64,000 nt of DNA from a virus. This document shows, one piece after another, positions 18,301-25,393 of the stretch; position 1 is the stretch's first letter; the number at the start of each line of letters is the position of its first letter. The translations under genes were made by a program, and so were the position numbers. The DNA is taken from positions 62,001 to 126,000 of the IMG/VR virus record IMGVR_UViG_3300009103_000003. One strand, written 5' to 3'. The notes under the pieces are model-generated. The model saw only the letters and a program-made list of their open reading frames with translations. It did no database searches and was not told where the DNA came from.

Positions 18301-18605
18301 ACCCCGGCGACTCCTCTAAGTTTATTCGGGGTGACTACATTTCGCTTTCTCATGCAAGCGCTGTGAACAAAACTTTGAAAAACCCCATAAAAACATTACC
18401 TGTACTGCGTGGTGTAGAGACCCTGCCGCTAGATCAGACCACAGACTGGTTGGCGAGACTACAATACAGAAAACTAAAAGAGACGTTTATTAGGGCCGCA
18501 AATGAGGGGTGGGAGAGTGATATTCACGGCCTCCACCCAGCGCCTGGACTAGCCTATTCTGCTGAGTTTGGTAGGAAGGGTAAAACTACAGGGGGGCCCT
18601 ACTAA
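12330..18605 (+). CDS. Single-chain RNA polymerase: beta and beta-prime subunits fused
   Basis: 2,091 residues. The first ~1,000 residues follow bacterial beta: the IVDGTEYQADNQWRLKSGVY segment near 105-124, the KLSGRHGNKGV motif with K778 and K786, and the beta C-terminus (KLMHQVDKK, GAQRFGELGLYAM). The rest follows beta-prime: KPEKGGLF, VPLLPPLFRP, DISMRSVIVPD, the catalytic NADFDGD (D1421, D1423, D1425), zinc site 2 (C1744, C1805, C1812, C1815) and the bridge/trigger segment starting GERGTQLSMKAFHTGG at 1840. Both double-psi barrels and the Mg-binding triad are present, so activity is expected. The beta-prime N-terminal zinc finger is missing. Length is about 660 less than E. coli beta plus beta-prime. 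No alpha, omega or sigma is seen nearby. Position in the virion block suggests packaging and injection, as for phiKZ and N4 virion RNAPs; this is inference. Confidence 0.93.
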   Translation: MSNVLDPQRVMKTLEDGTINEIKKFFPLVGKKHTLIAKDVYIGDPVDIDDVSSQKKARLRGRTWAQGVFADFSLVNNETGKVISTANKLKVLNLPKITRRYSYIVDGTEYQADNQWRLKSGVYARRKANGDLESQFNLAQGRGFRLGFDPKKRRFLMSYGTSNIQLLPVLQALGVKDEDIQAAWGNELYTASLASKKRGELVKLSKALDKKAGATNDSEAVPVIQAALKETKLLPETTAITLGAPHTTVSGDALLASSTKLLNINKGTEQVDNRDALQFKELWAINDHIPERIENSKRRITYKMMNNLDRKDNVRGIVTGDIFNVPIKAFFTSTSLSQQSSQVNPVDMVGGFLRTTIMGTGGIQSDSAISEEAKLIDSSFLGFIDPVHTPEGKRSGISGHLSLGVRKKGTVPLIKVFDVKAGKYADKSPSELTLGNVAFPDQYEFTKGKSPRPIGDTATVIPSGGGDPSRVASSDVDYILQSPKQMFSITANLVPFLPSDQANRAGMATRHIEQAISLTKAEEPLVQVISGNPSERYATWEKIVGEFFSHPAPVSGFVDSVSSSKIVVKNKDGKKHEVQLYDNFPLNDKKAYISSNALVKKGDKVSEGQIIADTNFTKGGTLSLGTNLLIGYLPYKGLVFEDGIVISESASKKLTSSHLHKERSYVDKNMVVGLKKFRANYPGSISEENASKLDADGVIKKGQTVDPGDTITTVLQKTEPSKEQLLLKGIHKSLVRPYKNKSLVWDKPYRGEVTDVVRNGREIVVYVKTEEPADIGDKLSGRHGNKGVITAVIPDEEMPKDSEGNALQIIVNPSGVPGRINPGQVLETALGNVAHKNGEPYAVENFQSDDRKKVVRVKAHTRTIQTKSGPKTVEVKEHERELGYRDVVDAALKSAKVSETRELFDPQTGKSLGSVLVGHQYVLKLMHQVDKKLSARSHGYGHDYDANLVPKSGGKSGGAQRFGELGLYAMLAHGATANIRDALTYKGDKQQDEVWTAVQTGAILPTPKPSFAYEKFLAYMNALGLNVEKDGNGLIVSPLTDKQIKSMSNGEIKDGSRVIRGKDLKPEKGGLFDETITGGPGGKNWAHIALAESLPNPVFEKGIRSVLGITGKEYDAVIAGKSGFNAEGELVPAGDGVLTGPAAMAARLKSIDVESELASAKEAIKTVRRNDLDKVNKKIKYCLMLQKNKISPQEAYVIDNVPLLPPLFRPITAMEGGDLNIDGVNMLYRDIALLNKKLKEAQGVLPEEAIMKLREDLYSATEALMGVQTMTQGGLTTDGQPRPPGILHILAGRSSPKQSYFLQRLVDRRQDISMRSVIVPDMNLHLDELGLPRKGAMKIFRPFVVRELVKMGYTPLKARTEVEKNTSLANKALDIAVEKRPVMFKRDPVLHKFGIMAFKARLHDESAIHIHPLVVGGFNADFDGDTMAVFVPVSQEAVDESYKMMPSKNLFNPATGHVMYQPTLEGQLGLYLLSRWGKKSSKAFKNSKEAIADAKEGNISMTDVIQVGDIKTTAGRLLFNNMLPKKVQSDKFLTDPKAIVDKKTLQGVLRDVATKTPQEFAQTADRVKDLGFGHAYNIGFSFALSDFAPLRDIREKHMTLAKKKEAVIRKQLSMKMLSKEAANDKIVKLYESADSAMTADATALLDKGGNKLKLMEAAGVKPSWSQLKQMIMAPMLVENAQGRVIPVPVTSSYSEGLKSSDYWVTTSGARAGLIKKVQSVQKPGALNKQIANTTISYVINNDDCGTGKGISLPVFDSDLVDRFTAKSISTAGLKVSSGTLITPNLLSKMKASKVDRVVVRSPLKCEQSKGLCSKCYGITDNGAPIAKGTNIGLIAGTSIGERGTQLSMKAFHTGGVAGGGSSVVGGIDRVSQLLKMPALLAGSATLSPVSGEVTSVTKSEIGGHDVVIGNQEAYIPGNLSVSVKKGEKVRRGQQISSGVINPHDLLEKTNIETVQRYLADEIHKVYAKEGIKKRNVEVVTKALTNLGRVMDPGDSSKFIRGDYISLSHASAVNKTLKNPIKTLPVLRGVETLPLDQTTDWLARLQYRKLKETFIRAANEGWESDIHGLHPAPGLAYSAEFGRKGKTTGGPY

Positions 18606-19963
18606 TGCAGGACGCTTACGGTAAATCAGCAGAAGCCTCACTTGGCCCAGCTAACATATGGCTAGCCAAAGTAACTAATGTCAACATGCGGGAGTGGACC
18701 ATCGATGTGGAGGGGGTGTACACCCTCAAGCCCCTGCCAGGGGTTCCTTTTGCGTCCCCCTACTGTCATCGAGACCATGCCGGGGGTGTTAACTATATCC
18801 CCGAGGTCGATTCACTTTGTTATATAGCCGAGTGCATGGATGGGACCACCTTTGCCTTTGCCTTTGTTCTAAACTCAGTGACAACTGCACCTGCTGAGTT
18901 TGACGAGGAAGAGGAGAAGTATGACGAGACCTCTGCCACTGTAGACCCCAGCTTTCGCGGTAACCGGATGCCATTAGAGCCCGGTGATATTATGTTGGGC
19001 ACTGTAGACGAAAATCAGATCGTTGTTCGGAGAGGGGGCATGATCCAGATTGGATCAACCGGGCTAGCACAAAGACTCTATATCCCTGTAGAGAATACGA
19101 TTCGGGATTACTTTCAGCGCTACCAAGGCATTAGCCCTGTGGGGGAGATTGAGTGGGGACACGCTGTTCTAGTGAACGGGGAAGATCCATCAGGGGGAAC
19201 AGGGAGTATCCCCACATCTAATTATTTTTTAGATGATGGGCAGAAGAACGCCTTGAAGACAGCAGAAGAAACCCCTGTCCTTGTCCGCTATAACATTAAA
19301 GACCTTTGCCAAGAGGATGTCAGCAAAGGGAAGTACACCATTGAGTTGCGGGCAGGGCGACTAACCGACGAGACTTTAGATACCGAGGTGGACGCCGAGC
19401 ACATATTTGCCAACGCAGATCTCCACAAAACCAAAAAAATCTTAGGTACCGGTATCGCACCGGAAGATAAAGGTATTGTAAGTATTACTATTTATAGTCA
19501 CGATGATGGTGATAATAAAGATAAAGTTACTTACGCCTTCCAACTAAACAGAGATGGCGATAATTTTGTATTTACAAAGGGCAGCATTCATTACGAAGTA
19601 GAGAAAGATTTTAATGCTGTTATTCAAGGGGACACCCAGGTTTCTTGGGGTGAGGGCTCCGAAGAAGGCGAGGGAGACTCCTATTTACAGCTTTTGAATT
19701 CGAATGAATTTAAGATGGCCTGTAAGAAGGTTGTTATGGAAGTTGTGAATGGTGTGGAGTTCTCCTGCAAAGACATGAACATAAAAGCCAGTAATAATGT
19801 TGATATTGGGGACGGTGCCGATAATATGGTTTGTCGCACTGAGTCCCTTGAGACTTTTATGAAGTCTGCTTTCCAGTGTGTGACTGCCTGGGGACCTAGC
19901 GGCCCCATGATTCCGTCATTCACCCCGGATGTTGGCTCCAAGAAAGTAAAGGTGAAGCCATAA
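18605..19963 (+). CDS. Baseplate spike-like protein with N-terminal OB-type domain
   Basis: 452 residues; ATG overlaps the polymerase stop by one base. The N-terminal 100 residues (IWLAKVTNVNMREWTIDVEG, then a Pro-rich loop and VDSLCYIAECMDG) resemble the OB-fold of gpV/gp5-type baseplate spike proteins. A following GDIMLGTVDENQIVVRRGGMIQIGSTG stretch is typical of the hinge to the beta-helix. A ~180-residue insertion of unknown fold precedes a C-terminal repeat-like end (EFKMACKKVVMEV, DMNIKASNNVDIGDGAD). It probably caps or pierces at the tail tip of the contractile machine. Assignment rests on pattern resemblance only. Confidence 0.55.
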   Translation: MQDAYGKSAEASLGPANIWLAKVTNVNMREWTIDVEGVYTLKPLPGVPFASPYCHRDHAGGVNYIPEVDSLCYIAECMDGTTFAFAFVLNSVTTAPAEFDEEEEKYDETSATVDPSFRGNRMPLEPGDIMLGTVDENQIVVRRGGMIQIGSTGLAQRLYIPVENTIRDYFQRYQGISPVGEIEWGHAVLVNGEDPSGGTGSIPTSNYFLDDGQKNALKTAEETPVLVRYNIKDLCQEDVSKGKYTIELRAGRLTDETLDTEVDAEHIFANADLHKTKKILGTGIAPEDKGIVSITIYSHDDGDNKDKVTYAFQLNRDGDNFVFTKGSIHYEVEKDFNAVIQGDTQVSWGEGSEEGEGDSYLQLLNSNEFKMACKKVVMEVVNGVEFSCKDMNIKASNNVDIGDGADNMVCRTESLETFMKSAFQCVTAWGPSGPMIPSFTPDVGSKKVKVKP

Positions 19964-20448
19964 TGCCTTTAGCCACAACAGCCATAACAATGGACTCAAA
20001 GGTCCAAGACATAGTTAATGGGCTTCCCCAATCAGAAGAGGAACTCCAAAGCTGGAATGCCGCAGAGGAATGGGGCGAGGTAGCTGAGGCGTTTTTTGCT
20101 GGTGGGGTGTCCCCTGCGTGGACACCTGCGGGCCTTGCTCTAGGAAAGGCGGCTTGGATCGCCACCGCCTTAGGGGTTATGGCCTCCCCACAAGAAATGT
20201 CTGCGGCGGCGATGGAGGCCGCTTTTCCTGTGTTTGCGGCACTAGCTGCTGTTCCCGGTAATGTGCTTCCACCCATTCCCGCAATACAAGCGCCACCGGC
20301 AGCGCCACTGAGCTTGGCACCTTTGGCAGCATTACCACCATCAGAATCTACACTGCCTTCAACAACTGCTCTTCACGGTATATTATTAGCTTGGGCCATA
20401 ACTGGCACACAAACAATTCCACCGGCATCACCAGTGCCTTGGTCTTAA
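19963..20448 (+). CDS. Ala/Pro-rich hydrophobic virion-block protein
   Basis: 161 residues, TAATG-coupled to the previous gene. Not recognised. Residues 40-105 form hydrophobic Ala-rich helices; the rest is Pro/Ala-rich. Such composition occurs in baseplate or tail-tip small proteins and in membrane-active proteins. Its place directly after the spike-like gene suggests a baseplate partner. Confidence 0.6.
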   Translation: MPLATTAITMDSKVQDIVNGLPQSEEELQSWNAAEEWGEVAEAFFAGGVSPAWTPAGLALGKAAWIATALGVMASPQEMSAAAMEAAFPVFAALAAVPGNVLPPIPAIQAPPAAPLSLAPLAALPPSESTLPSTTALHGILLAWAITGTQTIPPASPVPWS

Positions 20449-20459
20449 GGGGTAAAAAA

Positions 20460-22463
20460 ATGGAACTCGTAAGAAAATTGCAACGACCGACGTTTGAAAA
20501 AACAGCGTCTAAATTTATTTTGGGTGATAACCCAAACACTCACCCAAGTGAGCTACTCGCCCATTTGTATAAGCAGCACTCATACCTGGGCCAGTATAAG
20601 GTCAATATGTCTATTGAGGGGCAAGATCAGAGCCTCGGATATATGTATGGTGTGTTCACGGTATCACACTCCCCCGAAGTCCCCGCAGGCCCTGGGACAC
20701 AGAGAATGGGTGAGGTGGTCAGGGAAGGTGAGCAAGAACCGACTTCTGAAGAAAAAAAGACCGCCCTCCGCATCCCAATTATTGTGGAAAATAAAAAGGC
20801 GTATTCTTTTGATGTATTCATCTCCCCGGACGGACGCTTCTTGCCTCTGAATGAGCAGCGGGTGTCTGCTGCACTGTTTGATATGAACCCATACTTGCCC
20901 GCACCCAGCCCTTCCGCAGTTGGTGGTGGCGGCAGTGGTGCAAACTTCAGCCCTACTGAGCCTGCGGGCGCATTAGGGGGTTCTGCCTCAGCGGTAAATC
21001 AAACCGTAAAGCAGGCCTCGGTGTTGGATTCAATCCTCCCAAATATTCACTCACAAGAAGTAGCAGCATTTCTGGAGAAGCTGGCTGGTGACCAGTCTTT
21101 ACGGGACGCTGTTCAATTAAACCCCGCGTTTAGCAAGGCTGTTGTTAAACTCGCAGAAAGCGCTGATAAGCCTCAGGTCACCCCTTCTGAGGAAGTCAAA
21201 GAGCTTGATGAGTTTGACGCAACCGTTATCGCGAAAACAGACGGTGGTTACACCATTAAGATGGCCTCTGCTGACGGGTCTGCGCAGGACGTATTTATTT
21301 CAAATGTGGATGGTCAGAGCATCCCAATTGAGGTTCGGCAGAGCGTAATCAATGATGGTTACACGCTTGTGGTGCCTGAAGACAATCGTGAACTGGTCTC
21401 TGTGGAAAAGACCGCAAGCCTCAAAACCGTGGATTCCAACGGTATTTACTCCGTGATGACTAAGACCGGTAAGGCACAAAGAGCCGCAGTGGTTAACGAT
21501 ATCGTTTCTCTTGATGGTCGCAAGATGGACCTGTGTCTGGTGGTTGGTGACTCCGGTGCTGCCTTTCAAGACAAGGTGGCGGGCGTTCATTGTGGCGATT
21601 TAGACCTCGGAGCCCTACGTGGCTCGGAGCCATCGGGCGGGGGCGTCTTCGTTCTCAAAGAAGCAGGTGTCGTAACGGAACCTGTTACCGTACTAAATAA
21701 AGTTGTTACGGATGATGCTACGTCATATCTGTACGAGCACCCACTTCATGGGAAGGGAACGCTCAAGATTGCGAGCGTCTTAAAGCCGCTAAACACAAGC
21801 GGTAACGATTATCTAATCCCCGACACAGCAACTTTTGTCCCGCTCACTTTTGGCGGCAGATACGCTACCGACGCAGTGTCGATGGACAAAATTGCCTCCA
21901 GACAAGACCGGATGATGGAAGTTTGTCTCCGCTCAGACGGGTCTGAGTTCTCATTTAGCGGTAGACCTGTAGACGGCCTGATTAAAAGTGCTGGGCTGAA
22001 TGCTGTTGAGTCTCTTTTGTTGTTAGGCGTCCTTGGTGATACCCCCTCAGGGGCAATGCGGAAGCTTGCGTCTGCGGCTCAAAAATTCGAGACTTCTTTT
22101 GTTGCGGCCCGTGTATTGGGGCCTAACACGAAAGAAAAGGTTGCGGCTGATGGAGAAGCCGAGAGACTTGCAGAGGTTATCAATATTGACCTTATAAAAG
22201 AGTCCTCTGCTTTAACAGGCTCGGAGACCGTTGACTCTGTTTTATCCCTGAACTTCGTTACCCCGGAGAATATCCAGGGGTATGTTGACGCGATCCCGGT
22301 TCTAGAAGAGGCGGGCTCCAAGTTGGCTGAGATGCTTGTTGGGGTTCGGTTGGGGCTGTCAGATGTACCAGAGGCGGCGGTATCGACTTCTTTGCGTGGT
22401 ATCGAGCGGGCAGTGCAGGGTCTGAAGAAACTTCAGATTCGAGCAAGCGTCTCAATGGCGTAA
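20460..22463 (+). CDS. Large virion-block protein with about a dozen K-x-A motifs
   Basis: 667 residues from ATG 20460, with AAGGGG about 10 nt upstream; an in-frame start at 20391 would overlap the previous gene by 58 nt and is less likely. Not recognised. The N-terminus MELVRKLQRPTFEKTAS carries EKTA at residues 13-16. Further copies include TVKQAS, LEKLAG, VVKLAE, TIKMAS, VEKTAS, VLKEAG, TLKIAS, MDKIAS, LIKSAG and MRKLAS. A Gly/Ser-rich linker lies near residues 150-175. The middle contains repeated beta-rich segments. It may be a large internal or baseplate-associated protein that is cut many times during maturation, if the motif is a cleavage site. Confidence 0.6.
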   Translation: MELVRKLQRPTFEKTASKFILGDNPNTHPSELLAHLYKQHSYLGQYKVNMSIEGQDQSLGYMYGVFTVSHSPEVPAGPGTQRMGEVVREGEQEPTSEEKKTALRIPIIVENKKAYSFDVFISPDGRFLPLNEQRVSAALFDMNPYLPAPSPSAVGGGGSGANFSPTEPAGALGGSASAVNQTVKQASVLDSILPNIHSQEVAAFLEKLAGDQSLRDAVQLNPAFSKAVVKLAESADKPQVTPSEEVKELDEFDATVIAKTDGGYTIKMASADGSAQDVFISNVDGQSIPIEVRQSVINDGYTLVVPEDNRELVSVEKTASLKTVDSNGIYSVMTKTGKAQRAAVVNDIVSLDGRKMDLCLVVGDSGAAFQDKVAGVHCGDLDLGALRGSEPSGGGVFVLKEAGVVTEPVTVLNKVVTDDATSYLYEHPLHGKGTLKIASVLKPLNTSGNDYLIPDTATFVPLTFGGRYATDAVSMDKIASRQDRMMEVCLRSDGSEFSFSGRPVDGLIKSAGLNAVESLLLLGVLGDTPSGAMRKLASAAQKFETSFVAARVLGPNTKEKVAADGEAERLAEVINIDLIKESSALTGSETVDSVLSLNFVTPENIQGYVDAIPVLEEAGSKLAEMLVGVRLGLSDVPEAAVSTSLRGIERAVQGLKKLQIRASVSMA

Positions 22464-22466
22464 CAC

Positions 22467-23243
22467 ATGAAGCAACCGAATGAATACTGGTTAAAGTACA
22501 TGCTTCTGTTCTCTGGGTTATCCCAAGAACAGATTGCCGAGTCGGCGTGCATGTTCGGGATGCCAGATCCTTCGGTTTCTTACTTGGGCTCGTTAGCTGA
22601 CAAGCTTCAGGAGACGAAGCCTCCTAGGTTCGATATAGCTAACAGCGCAAGTAAGGCCTGGGTAAGACGCCAACGGATTATGTCTATGGCTGTGGGGCAG
22701 AAGTACGCCTTACAGGCTAGGGAGATTCTAGGTGATACGAAAATTAGGCCGATAGTTGAGACCTTAATTATTAGCGACGCCTCCCTAGAGGATATTAGTA
22801 AGTATACTCAGGAGTTAACCGGAACCAAGTTACCAAAGAAGTCGATAGATATGTATCGACACTATTTTTGGAACAGGCAGCTTCTCTCCTCTAAGGAATG
22901 GTTAGATTTTTTAGACACCTACCCTAATGGGGACATCCTTAAGAAATGCTACAAGCAGGGGCTTGAATACGCATTATGGCGCATAGGGTATCGGGTAGAG
23001 TTATCTCAACAGGATGTTCTCCGTGGAGTTTTCCATGAATCGGCTATGCGATTTTTTGAGACATCCTCATCCCCAAATAATCGTGATACGGCAATGACAG
23101 CCAAGATGTGGGCTGAGAATATCTTTAAGGCAACCGAGGAGCTAAACAGAACCGGTGATGAGGTTAGGCAGGTTCTGGATGAATTGAAGAATGTGGCTAT
23201 AAAGCTCGGGAAAAGAGATATTAGCAGTATTGAGGATCTATAA
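22467..23243 (+). CDS. Unknown helical protein with possible HTH
   Basis: 258 residues, mostly alpha-helical. A segment around residues 105-130 (DASLEDISKYTQ, LPKKSIDMYRHYFW) could be a helix-turn-helix, and the C-terminal 40 residues form a long amphipathic helix. A small terminase or DNA-binding adaptor is conceivable but not supported by a clear match. No SD is obvious; the start lies 3 nt after the previous stop, so coupling is likely. Confidence 0.6.
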   Translation: MKQPNEYWLKYMLLFSGLSQEQIAESACMFGMPDPSVSYLGSLADKLQETKPPRFDIANSASKAWVRRQRIMSMAVGQKYALQAREILGDTKIRPIVETLIISDASLEDISKYTQELTGTKLPKKSIDMYRHYFWNRQLLSSKEWLDFLDTYPNGDILKKCYKQGLEYALWRIGYRVELSQQDVLRGVFHESAMRFFETSSSPNNRDTAMTAKMWAENIFKATEELNRTGDEVRQVLDELKNVAIKLGKRDISSIEDL

Positions 23244-23590
23244 TGACGGGTGGTAATGTTTTTAATGGCGGTATGCCGATATCTGGCTTTGAGCTTGTCA
23301 CGTTCACGGAAGCGAAAACGCCAGTCATGGGTGTTCGTGCCGAATATTACCAATATGAAAATGGGGTCAAGTTCCATTTTTGGGGTGACCCTGAGTTTCC
23401 CGAAACATTTGAGACCAGCCTCATGGAGGCCTTCGCCGCTTTTCCTAAAGAAAACATTATCGTTGAATACGTGCCCGAGGTGGATAGCTGGTATGGCGAA
23501 GTAAAAAATGTAAACACACTAACTTCGTCGCTCATTGAGCGAATTGTTAGCAAAATAGCGACGGCGGTAGAGAACAATGGCAAAGAATGA
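23243..23590 (+). CDS. Unknown 115-residue protein
   Basis: Not recognised. Alpha/beta composition with aromatic residues in the middle; the ATG overlaps the previous stop by one base and the end overlaps the next gene by 14 nt. The tight packing in the virion block makes it a real gene; function unknown. Confidence 0.65.
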   Translation: MTGGNVFNGGMPISGFELVTFTEAKTPVMGVRAEYYQYENGVKFHFWGDPEFPETFETSLMEAFAAFPKENIIVEYVPEVDSWYGEVKNVNTLTSSLIERIVSKIATAVENNGKE

Positions 23591-25391
23591 AAAACAATCT
23601 TATACGGGCACCCTTGCCAAAGTAGCTCCCGCCTTCGGTCTGAAGGCCATTCTTGGTGATTTACCCAAAGCATCTCTTGAGCACGCTACAGAAGCGAAGC
23701 TTCGCGGAAATAAGGCCAAACTAAAAGACCTCTTGGTTCAGGGCATGAAGGGTCGTGGCGTGGGCAGGGCCACCGGCGCAGCAGTTGGGATTGCAACAGC
23801 CCCTCTTTTCTTGAAGGGCCTGGATTTCGTTAGCTCTAAAGACAAGAAAAAACAGCGACTCGGACTCGCCCTACTGGGCTCTACCGCTGCTGCTTACCAA
23901 GGGCAGAAAGGCTTCATTGAAGGTTACAGGTCTGCCAAGGCAGGCGGAACACCTAGCAAGCTACTGGCAGCAAGACAGGGTGCTATTATTGGGGGGACAC
24001 GCATTGCGTATAAAACCCCCTCAGCGATCCTGCTTGGCCTAAGCATTGCGCAGGGAAGGAAGAAGAGTAAGAGTGGTGGCGGGCCGTTAGCTAAGTATAT
24101 CACCCCAGCCCTATCCGGTGCTGCCATCGGCGCTTTGTCCCGTGGCGCAGAAAACATCGCTGTTCAGAAAGGCATGGGTGGAGCAAAACTCACCTCACAA
24201 GTATTTAAGAAAGCATTACCAGCGGCTGGTGGTGGAGCAGTAGGCGGTCTTGTTGGAGGGGTCGTCTTATCCGCAGCAGTCGATGGTGCTATGAAAGCCT
24301 TGAAAAGCGGGAAAGAGAAGAAGGCCGCAGCGGTTACGGGAACAGCGCTTGGTGTAAAGGGCTTGGCCAGCTTGCTCGGTATTCATGGAGCCACAAAGGG
24401 GGCTATGGGGTACGGCGGCGCTGGGCGTTTGACTGCGAAAATTCCTTGGCTTGGTAAGCGGGTGCAGGGGGGTATGCAAAACCTCAAGACTCGCCAGCTT
24501 GCCATTGGGATCAGAGAAGGACTCGCAGGGAGAACAAACGCAGGGTTCCGCGCAAATGTCGGCCTGGGGATGACTATTCCGGAGCTTAAGTTCAACCGAG
24601 AGGTTGGGATAAAGCTTGGACAACTTCTTCGAGGTGTTCCTCCAGAGTTTAGGCCGAAGGCGTTAGCATTTGTTCAAAAGCAAATTACCCCAATAATGAA
24701 GAAAACCAAGGGCGGGGACCCTGTCCCAGTATTCAACCAATTGGGAAAAGCAATTGAGCAGGCAACGGGTAAGGACCCGCTCTTCAAGAGGACTGGCTTG
24801 GCTGGGGCATGGAATTCCGTGATGCACGGGGGACGTGGGGCGTACACCCAAAAGGGTCACGCAGTCCGCAGATTACCTAAAGCGTTAGCACAAGATCCAA
24901 AAAGCAAGGGTCTCGCTGGAGACTTAGTTCTGAGTGGTGGCGGTGTTGGGGGGATGGCCGCTTTACTGTCTGGCGCTGTTCCAGGGGCAGCGGTTATACC
25001 TGCAACAGTCATGGCGTCTCATGCAGCAATGAGCGGATTAAAAGGGTTGGCTGTCCGCACTAAAGCAATTCAGAACAAGGCTGGCGAGTCTGCTGCCCAA
25101 GGTATTCGAGAAGCATTCTTGCCTGGGATGAGGAAGGGCCTCGGGACGAAAACTATGGAGAAGGTGCTAGATTACGGGGTCTCGCCTGCGTCCCGCGATT
25201 TCGGGAAAATGATTGGTGCCCTCGCCAGAAGAGGCGCGGAGACAGGACGCCAAGCTTTCTACGGCGGTGCGCAAGGAAAACTCAACAGAGTGTTTTCTCC
25301 GAAGAGACTATCATTTTCTGACGCTGCAACTATGCCGATGCTGGCTGGTGCAGGGGCGGCAGGCCTATACAAAGCTAATAGAGAGCGCTAA
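23577..25391 (+). CDS. Gly/Ala/Lys-rich putative internal (ejection) protein
   Basis: 604 residues, very rich in Gly, Ala and Lys, with many short glycine-zipper-like hydrophobic segments (for example AAGGGAVGGLVGGVVLSAAVD near residue 215) alternating with basic stretches. LAKVAP near residue 15 resembles the recurrent K-x-A motif. Composition is like phage internal or pore-forming ejection proteins, and less like a tape measure, which would be more helical and longer. Probably packaged with DNA and able to interact with membrane. No family was recognised. Confidence 0.6.
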   Translation: MAKNEKQSYTGTLAKVAPAFGLKAILGDLPKASLEHATEAKLRGNKAKLKDLLVQGMKGRGVGRATGAAVGIATAPLFLKGLDFVSSKDKKKQRLGLALLGSTAAAYQGQKGFIEGYRSAKAGGTPSKLLAARQGAIIGGTRIAYKTPSAILLGLSIAQGRKKSKSGGGPLAKYITPALSGAAIGALSRGAENIAVQKGMGGAKLTSQVFKKALPAAGGGAVGGLVGGVVLSAAVDGAMKALKSGKEKKAAAVTGTALGVKGLASLLGIHGATKGAMGYGGAGRLTAKIPWLGKRVQGGMQNLKTRQLAIGIREGLAGRTNAGFRANVGLGMTIPELKFNREVGIKLGQLLRGVPPEFRPKALAFVQKQITPIMKKTKGGDPVPVFNQLGKAIEQATGKDPLFKRTGLAGAWNSVMHGGRGAYTQKGHAVRRLPKALAQDPKSKGLAGDLVLSGGGVGGMAALLSGAVPGAAVIPATVMASHAAMSGLKGLAVRTKAIQNKAGESAAQGIREAFLPGMRKGLGTKTMEKVLDYGVSPASRDFGKMIGALARRGAETGRQAFYGGAQGKLNRVFSPKRLSFSDAATMPMLAGAGAAGLYKANRER

Positions 25392-25393
25392 TC

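Noticed and set aside
20391-20459. Longer start for the 20460 gene
   Set aside because: It would overlap the previous gene by 58 nt, whereas ATG 20460 has AAGGGG at good distance.
23577-25391. Tape-measure protein
   Set aside because: The protein is Gly/Ala-rich rather than a long helical repeat, and it is far from sheath and tube genes.
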